This document shows, piece after piece, positions 1-11,506 of a stretch of DNA of 64,000 nucleotides. The notes below the pieces were generated by a model. That model did no database searches and was not told the origin of the DNA. It saw only the letters and a program-made list of their open reading frames with translations. A program made the translations under genes and the position numbers. Source of the DNA: Prorocentrum cordatum (lineage: Eukaryota > Sar > Dinophyceae > Prorocentrales > Prorocentraceae); NCBI GenBank assembly GCA_963575745.1, contig CAUYUJ010014194.1:592501-656500 (forward strand), read 5' to 3'. Position 1 is the stretch's first letter, and each line of letters starts with the position of its first letter.

Positions 1-389
1 GGGCCGCAGGCGTTCCCTATGTCCATCAAGCTGCAGGAGTTCGGCGGGAGCCTCCTCGACATTCTCGAAATGGAGGAGCTTCGCTCTGACGCTCCGCTCA
101 AAATTCTGAGAGGCGGGATGCTGAAGGGGTCTCGGCCGGTTCCTCCTGCTGGGCGTCGAGCCTCTCTGGCGCCTCGCTGGGGGATCAGAGGCAGCACTCG
201 TGCTTCCGAGAGCCAACCCCCGTGGAGAGCGGGGGGGGGATGAGGGACGAATGGGGGAGAGGGACGGAGGGACAAAGAGATAGAAATGTAGATATATAGA
301 GAGAGAGGAAGGCAGGTAGAGAGGAACACAAGCAGGAAGCGAGGGAGGGAGGATGCAGGACCCCCACGGGCAAACTTCCGTTACCCTTT
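1..389. other. No gene recognised; purine-rich tract
   Basis: No coding signal was recognised. Positions about 230-355 are almost purely G and A on the + strand (GGGAGAGGGACGGAGGGAC-like), a composition that recurs all over this window in noncoding DNA. Confidence 0.5.
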
Positions 390-745
390 TCGCTTCAGTT
401 TGAGCTTTAGTCCGGATCTTCACTCCAGCTTTAGGTTGGTCTCTAGCTCTAGTTGCAGCTTTAGCTTCAACTTTAGCTTCAGTAGCCGCAGCGAAGCTCA
501 TCGCTTAGCTTCATCAATGTTTGCTCTTGCTCATGATCGGGCTCGAGCTTGATTCTTCTGCGAGCTTGGGTTTGATGTCGATCTTCGCCCTGATCTTAGT
601 CCGAGCTCGAGGTTGGCCTTGGGCTTAAGCTTGTGCTTCGGCGTGGAATGAAACTTGGGATTGGGTGTGGACGCAGGCTCAATTCCGAGATTGATCTTGA
701 TCTTGCGCTTGAGCTTGACCTTTGGTCGGGACTTTAACTTGTGTC
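390..745 (+). repeat. Degenerate hexamer array (AGCTTN)n
   Basis: The words AGCTTT, AGCTTC, AACTTT, GAGCTT and GATCTT recur with roughly 6-bp spacing for about 350 bp. No long run is perfect, so this looks like an old, strongly mutated hexanucleotide microsatellite. Open frames across it translate to K/L-rich low-complexity sequence and are not taken as genes. Confidence 0.6.
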
Positions 746-3700
746 TGAGCGTCCGCTGGATCATGGCCAAGCCCGACGCCTCACGACACCGCACGATTCC
801 TCAACGACACCACCATGCCACCACTACACTACCACACCACCAAACGATATTATGAAACATCAACCTCCCAAGAGCCAGTACGACCGCTCAAGCGAACCGA
901 ACAGTTCCACTCCGTCGATGCGGAGAGTCGTGCAGAGTCCCTCCGGTCGCCCTGGAAAATCTGCCCCCCTCGTCAATCCCTGCTTGTCCCTCCCTTTCCT
1001 TCCCTCTCCTCCTCTTCTCCCGGCTGCTCCCACAGCAATGTGTGTCACGAGAGCGTTTTCATGCGAGGGGGACGCTTGACTAGCGCCGCCATGTTGCCAC
1101 GCAGAGTGCTGCCGCGTGGCTGTGGACCGCCTGGAAATGCCCCCGACGTCGCCCCCGGGTGTCGCCGCAGTGAGCTCACCGCACCGTAGGGCGCGGCACC
1201 GCTGACTGGCTACGGACGCCGGTGCATCGTGTATGGCATCGTTGGTGGTCTGACCGCAAGTTGCCAGCTCTAGGCCCCTTTTCTGGAGGCTGCTCGTGAG
1301 GCTTCTCGTGAGGCTCGGAACGCGCAGTGCATTCTTTGTAATGAAGCGCATGCACATTCCAAGCGGACGATATGTATCTGCAGATGAGCCTCTTTAGCAC
1401 GATGCCAGTTCTAACACAAGAAGCCGATGGATTATTCAGGGATCTCACTTAGGTACAGCTTGGCGCTTTCCGGTTCCATGTGGCGCGTACTCAGTGATGT
1501 CGAATCACCCTCGCGCGTAGCAGCCAACAGGTCATTGCCCGGTCTCCGCTCTATGAATCGTGAATTTCTTCTTGCAGGTGGTCGAGCAGGAGATTCGCAT
1601 GCAATGGCGACAGTTCCCCACGGCGAGAGCACGTGGACAGGAAGAGGAGGAGGAGGTAGAATGAGGGAGAATTGAAGAGGACCATGATGAGGAATGGCGC
1701 CGCACACGGGGCCTTTGAGGAATGGGGCTCCAGCGGTGGTGGGTACGTCTTGTACACTAGGCCTGTCCTGGCTGTGAAAGAGTGTTGGTGCTGCTTTTCG
1801 TAGGCGGGACGCTCCGTCACTGAGATGGCGCAGCGTCCCCGTGCCACTCACGCTCCCGAGAGCCAGCGGGCCAAATGCCCACGCCGAAATCCGTTTCCAG
1901 GTTGACCCCTAACCTCCTTGGCGCTTGTTGCATCGTTCTTTTGTTGCTTGCGGATGTACTTACCGCAAGCACTTATCACTCCTATAGGACGGCCGGCAAC
2001 ACAGTGCAAACGGCATGAGAAGGACAGTTGGTGATCCTCACTGGAAGATTGCCGTGAAATGAAGCAGCGCCATGAGCCCGCGTCCTGGAATGGGGTAAGC
2101 ATGAGCTGCAACAGCACGTGCGCCATGACCTCGTTGGTATCCAATCCGAACGACGGCAAGCATTGTCCTCCTCACTGCTACCGACACAAGAGTTCGGGCC
2201 TGATACATCGAGCACTTTCTCTCTTCTCCGTCCCTCGTCTGCTGTCATTTGTACGTGGATCCTGTGTGCCGTCCACACATCCAGCCCGTCGCGTTGACCC
2301 TCCTCGCTCCGGTCACACTCCCGCCGACCATACATCTCTGACTCGCGACGGCGGGGCCACTGACCGCCGCAACGCCCGCAGCGCGCCCCCCAGCGGCCGG
2401 GCGCTGTCGGGCGGGAAATGGCCAGGATGCGAGGGGAGGGAGGAGCGTGGTGGGAGGCAGCTGTGGTGGCGTCAGCGGGAGCGGGAGGAGCGGGGCGGGT
2501 CGGATGGTCGGAGGGCCAGGGGCGCACGTCAAAAGAGGCGTGGTTCGGCCGGAAGAGGAGGGAGGGAGAGGAGAGGAGGACGGTGGGAAGCGTCGGCCTG
2601 CCCCGCGGCCGAAGGATGCGCCAGAGGAGACGGACTCGGGCTCTGAGGGCTCCAGCCCCTGACAGACTGGCGTGGGCCGCTGCCTGCGCGAAAAGGCGCG
2701 AGTCTCTCCCCCCACATCCTTGTTGGTCCCCTTCTGGCCACCCTTCCGTCGCGTCGTGTATCTCTCCTCCCTCTCTCCCGCCCGCCCTCCGCGCCCTTCA
2801 GGGGCAACGTTAGGGGGGGACAGGCTCAGGGGGATGCATCGTCCCCCAATCGTTCACCCATCACCGATGGGGTCCCGATAGCCCACCCTGCCCAGTACCG
2901 TACGGATTTGCTTGCTACCGGGGGGCTTTTGCCGATCCATCGGCGCCGTATCGCCGATTCCAGTCGATGTTACACCCCCCGGCCGGTCCCCCGCTGATGT
3001 TCCCCCTCGTTCTCCCTCCCGCCTGTCTTCCCCGCCCTCTTCTCCTCGCAGCTCACCGGCTCCCAGTCGGTCATGGGCGGCCAGCTCTTTGGAGGCCGCA
3101 CCTCAAGCAACTGCACCCGGTCGTGGACTGGGCACCCGCCCCGGGCTTTCCCTGCACCAGCCGGTGGCCGGTGGCACAACGTTGCTCATCGCCTACGTGG
3201 TGCTCTTCTTCCCCCTGGACGTCGACCTGGTCATTTGGCGCGTCTTCCCCGCAGTACTTGAGGACGGTGTTCGCGAAGCGCCGCCGACGGCAACACCTTT
3301 CTTCCGCCTTCCAGGACTTCGCCCTCGGTTCTTGTACAAGGCGTTCCTTGCCCTGCACGTTCAGTACGACACCGCCTGTACCCCGGGCCTCGCCCGCCCT
3401 CGGCCACCTGAGGCCCCGCCTTCCTGTGCCCTGTCTCCCAAATTAAAGCTGCGCGCAGCCCGCCTAGCTTTTAGCGGAAGGGGCTCGCTCTCGCCCCGCA
3501 GATCAAAAAAAATGTCTTCCCCGCCCTCCCCGCTCTCTAAAAGAACAACCAGTCGCAGCGGCGCCAATGACCGTGCTTGCGGGCGGGTGAGCGGGCTGGG
3601 GGCTGGGAGGGAAGGGAGAGAGGGGGGATTGGAAGGGCCGGCGGGCTGCGAACGACCAGGACAAAAGTGTATGCACTTCTCGATTGTGCGTTTCATTCTT

Positions 3701-4200
3701 GTGCAGGGGGGAACTACGAGGACAGGAGGAGGCGGAGGAGGAGGAGGAAGAGGAGGAGGAGAGGGAGGAGAGGGAGGAGAAGCAGGGCGACACGGAGGAG
3801 AATGACTGGTAGGGGGGAGGAAGGAGGGCGGACGAATCCCCTCCTCGGACGTCCTCCCCCCAGATCTCCTACGTGATGCAAGGTCTGTTGCCTGGGAGAT
3901 TGCTCACACGGCGTTTGGCCGACCCTGCGCTAGATTCCTCGTCTACACTCCAGGGGACCGCTCCGGCATCGGAGCAGGCCCGCAGACCGCCCTGCCTTGC
4001 CAGATCCCCCCCCCTCTCTCCCCCTTCCCGCGAGGGGGAGGGAACGTGGGGGACAGCGGCTGCTCTGCGGTGTCGTCCGCGCCGGGCCTCGAGGATGCTC
4101 CCCACCCATCTCTTTCCCCTCCTTACGAAGGCATTTTGGCACAGCCTCCCCCTCTACCTCCTTGCCTCCTCCGCCGTCTTCTTGTCTCCGGATATCGGCG
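746..4200. other. No gene recognised; GC-rich intergenic DNA
   Basis: Several overlapping open frames exist on both strands, but their translations are P/R/S-rich with no recognisable domain, as expected from GC-rich noncoding DNA. A CAC-rich stretch lies at 800-860, G-rich DNA at 2400-2600, and a short (GGA)n tract at about 3720-3790. The last 200 bp before the transporter remain open in its frame but encode only P/R-rich low complexity. Confidence 0.45.
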
Positions 4201-5619
4201 ATGTCGACCTTGAGACCTGCGCGGGAGGTCAGCTGGCGACTCATCGCGGTGTGCTGCTTGTGCGATGGGGCTCACTTCTACGCCATCTGCTCTCTGTTTA
4301 GTTATGCAGGCATCATGACCGCGGACCTGGCGTGGGCGGACGACAGGGACAGCGCCGGCTTTGTGGCGGGGCTCATGGCCTCGGCCAATATGATCGGCCG
4401 TATGCTCACCTCATCGTTCTGGGGCCTGGCCGCCGCCCGCTGGGGCTACAAGCGGGCCATCCTGGCGAGTTTCTCCTTCATCGCGCTTGGGGGGCTTGCT
4501 TTTGGTGTCTGCACGACCCTGGAGCATGCCCTCTTCGCGCGCTTCCTGCTGCTGGGCTGCGGCAACGGGTGGCCCACGCTGATGGCACCTCTGGTCATGG
4601 AGATCGCGGGCGCCGAGCGGCAGACCGAGGTGCTGGGGGTCGTCATGGGCTGCGCGTCCTTCACACAGCTCTTCGGGCCCGCTGTCGGCGGGTGGACGTA
4701 CAAGCTGTGGCCGCGCTTCCCCGCAGCGGTGCCCAGCCTCGTGGGCACCGGCCTCGCGCTGGTCGTGCTCCTCGCGTGCACGCTCTGGGTGCCCCCCTCC
4801 TTCGGCCTCGGAGCAAAGGCGTCGTACGAGGCGCCTCCGAGTGACGGCTCGCCCTCCAAGGTCCTCCGGGCCCCCGAGGGCGCGTGCGGCCTGCTGTGCC
4901 GCGGGCCGCTGCCCCTGCTGGTGGCGATGCGCACGCTCCAGGGCGTGCTCACCTTCGGGCTCATGGAGGTAGTCCCGCTCTGGGCCATCTCCTCGCTCGC
5001 GCTGGGCGGCCTCGAGCTCACGCCTCGCGAGGTCGGCAGTTTCCTCACCCGCTCTGCGCTGTTCAACGTTATGTTTTTCCTGGTCGTCATGCCGCGAGCG
5101 AGCGCGCTGCTGGGGCCTCGTCGTTTCGCCATGGTCTGTTGTGGCGTCGCGGCGGCGAGCTGCACGATGCTGCCTTGGTCACCAGGACTCCTGGCCGCGA
5201 ACATGCTGCACGCTCTCGGGACGAACTCATCCATTGCCGTCGGGGCTATGGGCATGGTGTTCACCAACAACGCCGCCCCTCCCGAAAGGCGCTCCGAGGT
5301 CGTCGGGCACGTCGTGGTCTTCGAGACTCTGGGAAAGGCGGTCGGGCCGTCCGCCGCTGCCTACGCCTTCGCCGTCTCCCTGGAGACGCAGGGCACGAGA
5401 GGCCACGGCCTGGTCTTCCTGGCCCTGGCAGCGCTGTACACCGTCTACCTCTGCATGGTCATGTGCCTCCCGACCCTTGTCGACGGGTCTCCGGAGCTGG
5501 CAGGCCAGCCCGCGCCCCCCAATCCAAAACCGTCGGCAGTGGCCGTCATCGGCTCCCTCGAGCACGAGCCAGCCAAGGCCAGACCCGCCCTGCCTAGACT
5601 GGCCGACCCGGACAGTTAG
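4201..5619 (+). CDS. Major facilitator superfamily transporter, ZIFL-like
   Basis: An intact intronless frame of 472 aa encodes a probable 12-helix membrane transporter. The clearest family mark is SANMIGRMLTSSFWG (residues 61-75), the helix 2 pattern of the zinc-induced-facilitator-like/MFS-1 group, running into the loop 2-3 motif GLAAARWGYKR (75-85). The usual acidic residue of that motif is alanine here. GPAVGGW (159-165) matches the helix 5 motif, and GPSAAAY (382-388) lies at the equivalent place in the second half. A soluble loop (about 200-235) separates the halves and the C-terminal 45 residues are P/A-rich and polar. The start was placed at the ATG at 4201, just before the first recognisable helix; the frame is open upstream to 3997 but low-complexity. 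Relatives move organic anions, Zn-chelates or drugs by proton coupling. Substrate cannot be told here, and I infer only a membrane location. Confidence 0.85.
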   Translation: MSTLRPAREVSWRLIAVCCLCDGAHFYAICSLFSYAGIMTADLAWADDRDSAGFVAGLMASANMIGRMLTSSFWGLAAARWGYKRAILASFSFIALGGLAFGVCTTLEHALFARFLLLGCGNGWPTLMAPLVMEIAGAERQTEVLGVVMGCASFTQLFGPAVGGWTYKLWPRFPAAVPSLVGTGLALVVLLACTLWVPPSFGLGAKASYEAPPSDGSPSKVLRAPEGACGLLCRGPLPLLVAMRTLQGVLTFGLMEVVPLWAISSLALGGLELTPREVGSFLTRSALFNVMFFLVVMPRASALLGPRRFAMVCCGVAAASCTMLPWSPGLLAANMLHALGTNSSIAVGAMGMVFTNNAAPPERRSEVVGHVVVFETLGKAVGPSAAAYAFAVSLETQGTRGHGLVFLALAALYTVYLCMVMCLPTLVDGSPELAGQPAPPNPKPSAVAVIGSLEHEPAKARPALPRLADPDS

Positions 5620-7086
5620 GGGAAGTCTGATGGGCTCTCAGTTTTCGGCGGAGGGAGAAACACGCACATGGGATGCCTCTTTTCCAGGTGCGCTCGGCGT
5701 ACAGCCGCGTGGAGCTCCTCTACAGTTTCCCGCCATCCCCTCCCCGCGACAAAAGAGCGCATGGTCTGCCTCTGCTACTTACTGGCGGCGCCGCCATAGC
5801 GCCTCTTCCGCCGCTGGCAGCGCCGCCACCACGCTGCCGTCACCGCCGCCGCCACCTTGTCATCATCATCCACCTCATTATACTTTCGCCTCCACCCTTC
5901 TCGACGCCTTCGTTTTCCCGCCCCAATGACTAGCTACTATGTCGATGGCCCTTGTAATAGAGGCGTGCAAGGCGGAGCATTTTTGGTTCTTTTTATCGCA
6001 TGGCGCTGTCGGGCGAATCCGCCACCACTGGGGCGGGCGCCTGGGGGAGGGGGGGGGGCCTGGCGTGGGAGCCCCAGGGCGGGGTATGTGCCACGGAACA
6101 TTTTCCCCGTACCTTTTTGTTTGCGACCAGGTTTGGGTTGGAAGAGGAATAATCGCAGGGACCTGGTCAGAACAATGAACGTGGAATGTATGTGGGGCTT
6201 TATGCGTCGGGGGCTCTCAGCACTGCTCCACATGAGCGAAGCTAGCGAAGTACTCCAGCGGATGCACTTCCCACGAGGATATTTTGGGACTGGGGGGAGC
6301 GATATGAGTGATGACGATGGAAGCGCAGAAAAGGGTCGCAGAGGAAGGGGGATCAAGGGGACAGGAGCAACAACATGAAGGGGATGAGGGGTGGTAGGAG
6401 GAGGGTTCGAGGAGGAGTGGATCGGAGGGCGAGAAGATGTAACGTATCACAAGTATTTGATGACTCGTCGGGATTCGACTTAAGTGCCCGCTGCTGGGTT
6501 ATCAAGTGCGCGAGATTGTGTAATTACAAGCTCTTGTCACCCCAACTTGCCGTCGAATTTCTTCCCCCTGCGCGTCGGGCATCCCGGCAGGGCGGGGTCT
6601 TGTCGGATCTGTGTGTGCCGCCGGTTGGCTGGATTCACAGAGGTTGTCCGTTGTACAAGACGTGATAAGGCAATGGGAATGACTACAAGGAAACAGGAGG
6701 ATTGAGGAGTGAGACAGAATAGGGAGAGTAGCAGCATGAGCCTGCAATGAGTAGATGGAGCAAGATCAGGAGGATGATAAATGAAGTTGTTGATAATGGT
6801 GATGACGGTGGTGGTGATGATGAGGATGTGGATGAGGATGAGGAGGAGGAAGAGGAGGAAGGTGAGCAAGAGGAGGGGAGCTTCAGCAGGAGAATGGAAG
6901 AGGAGTGATGCCCAATAGTGAAGCGGAGGGGATGGAAGAGAAGGATTCATGAGGAGCGCACAGTCTGTTCAACCTCCTCCCCCCTGGGTTGGCGCGTCGT
7001 GTTTGAGCATTGTTCCCCAATGTCCGATTCGTGCAGTCCTCTTCGTTGTTCGTTTTCGTGCGATCCTCCTCCTCCTTCTCCTCGAT
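5620..7086. other. No gene recognised; downstream flank of transporter
   Basis: No domain is recognisable in either strand. AGG-rich purine tracts occur at about 6365-6430, and an imperfect (GAT/GAG) tract at about 6770-6880. The DNA between is less GC-rich than the transporter. Confidence 0.4.
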
Positions 7087-7107
7087 CCGTGGCCATTTGG
7101 GCTCAAG
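7087..7107 (+). other. Relict dinoflagellate spliced leader (2 mismatches)
   Basis: The 21 bases begin CCGTGGCC and end GGGCTCAAG. They match the DinoSL core at 19 of 21 positions (A to G at position 5, T to G at position 13). An ATG follows directly at 7108, but the first recognisable LINE frame starts at 7278. A genomic SL copy next to retrotransposon coding sequence is best explained as the 5' end of a trans-spliced RNA that was reverse transcribed. Confidence 0.7.
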
Positions 7108-7277
7108 ATGCCCGTTTGCCCGTGGCAGAGAATGGGTACCGCTATTTCGCGGCGGGCAAGGTTGCTCAGCCTGGCATTCTTTTTCAGCCTTCACTGCGGG
7201 GTCTGGACTCCCGCTCTCAGACGCATTTTCGCACAACCACATGGCACACTCCTGTCTCTTCAGCAGTCTCTGCCGCG

Positions 7278-8351
7278 ATGGGGTCTCGCGGTCAGCGCCC
7301 CGACCGGTCCCGCAGGACACACGGCGCCAAGGATGAAATGGATGACAGCCGCACGTCAAGCCTTGGGCCTCGGCGGGATCGTCGTGGAAACCGTCGCCAG
7401 CACCGCAGGATGTGGTCAGACGGCGAGGATGCGAACGATTCGCGGTCGAGGCCCACTCGGGGAGATGATGGTCAGCCTCATTCGTGGATGAAGGGGCTTC
7501 TGGCCAAGATTGATTCGAACACTGAGACGATCACCACCTTAGGGCCTAGGGCAGACAGTGCGGAGCGACATAAATCAGATGAAAACAGATGTTGCTGCGC
7601 AGGGTCAGCGTATCGACGACATGGATCGGGTGGATGATGCCACAGTCTGCCCAGGAGCAGACCATCGAGCTGGTGCAAGTCGTCGAGAACAAGCTGGCCG
7701 AGACACTGAAGGGCCGCTTCAGTGGCCTGGCGGCTCTCAGCAGCCGCCGTGCGCCTGCTGCTTCTGTACCTGCTGCCGGTGGCGGGGGAGGAGCACTGCG
7801 CGCGCGTGATGAATGCTCGCCTGCTGTTGACAGGAAGATGGCATGGGTGGGTGGATTCCCTAGGCCTCTGCTGAAATTTGTCCTGGAACGCCGCGCTGCC
7901 GACATTGAGCACCACATTCCGCAGGCGTGCAAGGTGCGCCTCCCAGCAGCATGCTACCATCAGGCTACGGGTTCCGCCTTCGTACTCAAATCTGGGGACT
8001 CTGCCACTTGGTTCGTGAAGCAGGCGCGCCACATGGGCATCCAGTGGTTCGACGAGCGGCAGAACAGTCTTATTTCGTTGCGCGCGCTTCGAGGTGCCGA
8101 CTGTTGTCCGAGCTCAGCATCGGGCCTTGGGTCAGTTGTGGCAGATGCGCAAGAACCACTGACGTGTCAACGCGCCTGGTGCTGAGAATTGGCAGCTTTG
8201 ATGCAATGGGCTTCGTGGCAACCTGTTTCTGATTGTCGAGGAGGAGATCGAGAACCTGTTCGCGCTGAAGACGCATGATCGCGACCCGCGATCTGTCGAG
8301 TCTGGCTACGACCCGCTGCTCTTTCGGGCCGCGAAGGAAAAGGCCGACTAG
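7278..8351 (+). pseudogene. LINE A ORF1-like remnant
   Basis: Three frames together give an ORF1-like product. The first (ATG at 7278 to about 7637) is R/D-rich: MGSRGQRPDRSRRTHGAKDE. The second covers about 7549-7650 (SDINQMKTDVAAQGQRID, coiled-coil-like). The third (about 7637-8096) carries MAWVGGFPRPLLKFVLERRA and then FVKQARHMGIQWFDERQN, which has the look of the nucleic-acid-binding ORF1 region of dinoflagellate LINEs. A last piece (GNLFLIVEEEIENLFALKTH, stop at 8349-8351) closes it. In LINEs, ORF1 products package the RNA. At least three frame changes show this copy is inactive. Family assignment is by pattern memory, not alignment. Confidence 0.5.
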
Positions 8352-8450
8352 ATTACCGCCGCCGCCGTAGACAGCATGCACTCTGACATTCTGCAGTTGT
8401 GATGCGCAGAACCGAGCGGGACAGGCAGGCAGAGACTGCCTGAGGGGCGC

Positions 8451-8792
8451 GTGTCTGCAGCGTGGTATGTCTTGGACATGTCTTTAGATGCGTCAAGCAG
8501 CCATAGTGCTGGAAGCAGTGACTCAGAGAGTTTCTCTTCTTCGGCCACCTCCAGTTTTCCTTCCGCTAGCCCCCCTGAGATCCCAGGGGGTGTCCTTGAA
8601 CGCCTTCTCCAGTTTTCCGGAGAGTTCAGTACCTTTTCCTGGAATGCGCGTTCTTTGCTGGGGACTTTCCGGCATGCTCCGAGTGTCCCGGCGGAGAAAT
8701 ATCGAGTTCTCAGACGCACGATTGAAACATCAGCTTATTGGTCGTGTGCAGAGGTCGCGAGGCTCCCACGTCGACTTGGACCTGGCTTGTAA
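8451..8792 (+). pseudogene. LINE A endonuclease N-terminal remnant
   Basis: The frame contains FSTFSWNARSLLG followed by KYRVLRRTIETSAY. The SWNARSL pattern matches the first strand of AP-type (EEP superfamily) endonucleases in non-LTR elements, where the Asn helps bind the catalytic metal. The frame is lost at 8792, before the Glu, SDFN/GDFN and SDH motifs. A serine-rich leader (SSSHSAGSSDSESFSSS) precedes it. The enzyme nicks target DNA to prime reverse transcription; this fragment cannot. Confidence 0.45.
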
Positions 8793-10375
8793 GGACATTC
8801 TTGGTTTTCAGTGGCATGGCGTTTTGTGCCCTCTATCTCGTGCTCCTGCTTGTAGATGCGCGATATCCCTCAGTCCCCATATCCTTCAGCCATTTTCAGG
8901 AGTGCAGCGCCGTGTAGTGGAACGCTCGCTGTCGCGTGCATTGCGTTCGTTTCTGAGGGCCTCGAGGTGTTTTGCAAATCGTGAGTGATCGCGTCGACGT
9001 CGGCCGCAGCATTGCTCGCCAGAAGTCGCTTCATGTGCGAATGCGTCGTCAAATTTCTGCTGCTGACAAACATGCAGCGTTTCTCTGCGGGGCCTGGGAC
9101 TTCTGCGCTGTCGGGGGGCGGGGGGGGGGGGGGCAGTCTGCGCGCGTCTAGGCAGCGCGTGTCATTTCAGGAAAGTCGGGGCTGAGTTTTCTGGGCCGCC
9201 CCCTGACTTTCCGGGGAAATCGAGCAGCCGCTTGCGACGCGCAGGGTTGTTCGGGATGAGCAAATTGTGTCGCCAGGTAGGATAGATGCGTTCTGAACCA
9301 ACGCCTTCGCCGCCAAACGGTGGGGCTCGCCCCGAACAACCTCCTCTTGGGTTGCCTTTTTCACTTGGCATTTTCGCGTGATCACGCGCCCGCGCGCGTT
9401 CTCCCGCGCCCCCGCGGCCCCAGGGGCCCCCTTTAAAAAGAGCCCGGGTGGCTCTCCAGGCATCCTGAGCACCCCTCGGTTTCTGAGGAACCCGGCTGCG
9501 AACGCGGGCCTTCCCCCCGATGGCCGATGGCCCCTGGGAAGCCCTGGGAGAGCTCGGAGGTCTCATTCACGCCGCTGCGCGCGCTCGGAAAAGATGCATT
9601 GAGTTTCGCGGGGCCCCTTCGGTTCCGGGATACATTGCCGGGAGTTCAGCAGTCGCGCGGGCGTTTGCTGCCGGGGGGGGTGGGGGGGCGACGGTCGGGC
9701 GAGCGTGTTCGGCGCGCCTCAGCTGTCAGACCGCGTCTGCCCGCGCGACGCGATGTGGGCGGACGCGCGCGGCTCTCGCGCTCACCCTGCCGACTTCAGT
9801 CGTCGCCCCACGCCCAGCGCGCGCGCGGGAAGTGCAGCTGGGCGAGGGCCCCGGATATCGCAAGCATCCCCGGCCTCATCTTCCCGCGCAGCACGCTGCT
9901 GTTTGGGGTGCTTCTGGCGCAGTTATTTCTTTAGCCGTAGCCGCTATTCTTGCAGGTAACGGGGTCACAGATCCCGAGGCTGCCTGTCGCCGGCTTGCAG
10001 AGCACTGGCGACTTCCCGCTAGACCCACGCGAGAAGCTGCGCCTTTTCTTGCCTCAGCTACCCAGGAGGTGATGCGGGTCCGTGAGCCTGCCGAGTCTGA
10101 GTAGATGATCTCCACGTGGTGCCAGTCCTAGGCCTTGTGGGATTCCGTAAGGTGGTTCTGTGAACGCTGAAATTCACGTTGTTAATGTCTTGCATCGGGT
10201 CGATCGTGCTCTCCTCGACGGGGGCTTCAGCAACGACTCGCTCAACGATGCGATGGGCGTCTTCCAGGCCAAGGGCGAGGCCCCCGAGGGCTCCCAGATG
10301 GTTGGGGCCCCAGAGGCCACTCGCCCCCTCGCACTCGCCAACGGCGACCCAGCGCTGGCAGGCTCGTGCTGGCTT

Positions 10376-11105
10376 CCTCCCGTTCGACTTTACATCCGCG
10401 CTCCCTTCGCTGCTGCGCCCGCTTTTCTTCTGGGCCCTCTGGGGGGTCGGAGTCGACTGCAGAAAATTCCAGGCGATCCGGCTGCTCTGCAAAACCGTCA
10501 GGATCCAGTGCATGTTCCGCGGTGTCCGCGGGTGGTTATAGGTGCTCCGCGGGGTCGAGCAGGGCTTTCCAATTTCTGGCGACAGTCGACCCGGTCCGGA
10601 GGACGCCGGGGGGCAGATTGCCGAGAAGTGTAGGTGTCCCAGCTGCGTTCGCTGACGGCCCGGGGATTGGCGCGGCCGATGTCGTCGAAGCGCTAGCGCG
10701 CGCTCTCCCAGTGCTCCAGCTTGCCGAGCGAGCCGCTGAGCACAATCTAAACATGCCGAAGTGCGTGGTCGTCGCGTTTCCAGATGCCCTGCTGCCCCAG
10801 CGCGGCGCCGCGCGCAGCGCGGGGGGGGGGCCGAGGGGCGGGAGGTATCTCGGCATCTGGGCGGGGAAAGATTCGGTCGGATATCGAAAGCGGGGCGGTC
10901 CTGCGAATCACTCGCGCCGACGCGCTCGAGAATGGAAGGCGCTGAAGATTGGTCTCTTCAGAACTGTGTTGGGGTGCGCTGCCTACGCGCGCTCCTGCCT
11001 GAGTTCTGTCGCCCTGTTCGCGGGCCCGCCCCCTGCGCCCCGAGGCGGTGCTGTATCTCGCGGATGCCCCGGGGAATGCCTTGCCCTGCGGGCATCTCTA
11101 TGATC
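10376..11105 (+). pseudogene. LINE A reverse transcriptase remnant
   Basis: Motif A is visible as FDFTSALPSLL (codons from 10383), where the DF.SA.PS pattern holds the first catalytic Asp. Motif B appears as RGVEQGFPISG at about 10548-10580, just after an in-frame TAG. The region after motif C is recognisable as NLNMPKCVVVAF followed by GRYLGIWAGKDS, typical of LINE reverse transcriptases, but the catalytic DD pair is not visible (IGAADVVEAL is in its place). The motifs lie in different frames. The downstream frame to 11506 (HDACNALVNRALRSHL) is probably the element's C-terminal tail. Confidence 0.6.
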
Positions 11106-11506
11106 ATCGGAATCCCAGGGTAGATGTTCGCGCCCGCCGCCTTCGCTACACGGCGATGGCCGCGATGTGTAGAACGGCCCTCCACGCGAAAGCCTTCGCA
11201 GAGGTCTGCGAACTCATCTACGAAATTGATGGCGCCGATGGTTTTGTTATCGCCTGGGGGCGGATGCCGTGGCTGAAGCATCGCATGCGCCACCGCGTGC
11301 GCGAGCAGCAAGAGCTGTTGCCGTCTCTCCCGCTGGCCCCAGCTTTCGGGTTGACCGGGCTCCAGGGAATAATGGAACTTGTCTTGCGCGGAATATGCGC
11401 CCACGATGCATGCAACGCCCTAGTGAATCGTGCTCTTCGCTCTCATCTCGACGCGGCGCCCACCCAGAGGCTGGATTGTTTGTTGATGTTTGAGAGCCTT
11501 GGTTGA

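Larger units (their letters stand above)
7087..11506 (+). mobile_element. LINE A: decayed non-LTR retrotransposon
   Basis: Successive frame-broken remnants on the + strand follow the order expected of a non-LTR retrotransposon: a relict spliced leader, a charged ORF1-like region with a conserved tract (7278-8351), an endonuclease N-terminus (8451-8792), and reverse-transcriptase motifs (10376-11105) followed by a C-terminal tail ending at the stop at 11504-11506. Every domain is interrupted by stops or frame changes, so the copy is dead. No poly(A) tail or target-site duplication was found. The stretch 8800-10340 contains only short, unaligned coding remnants and a G-run at about 9114-9132. 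Confidence 0.65.
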
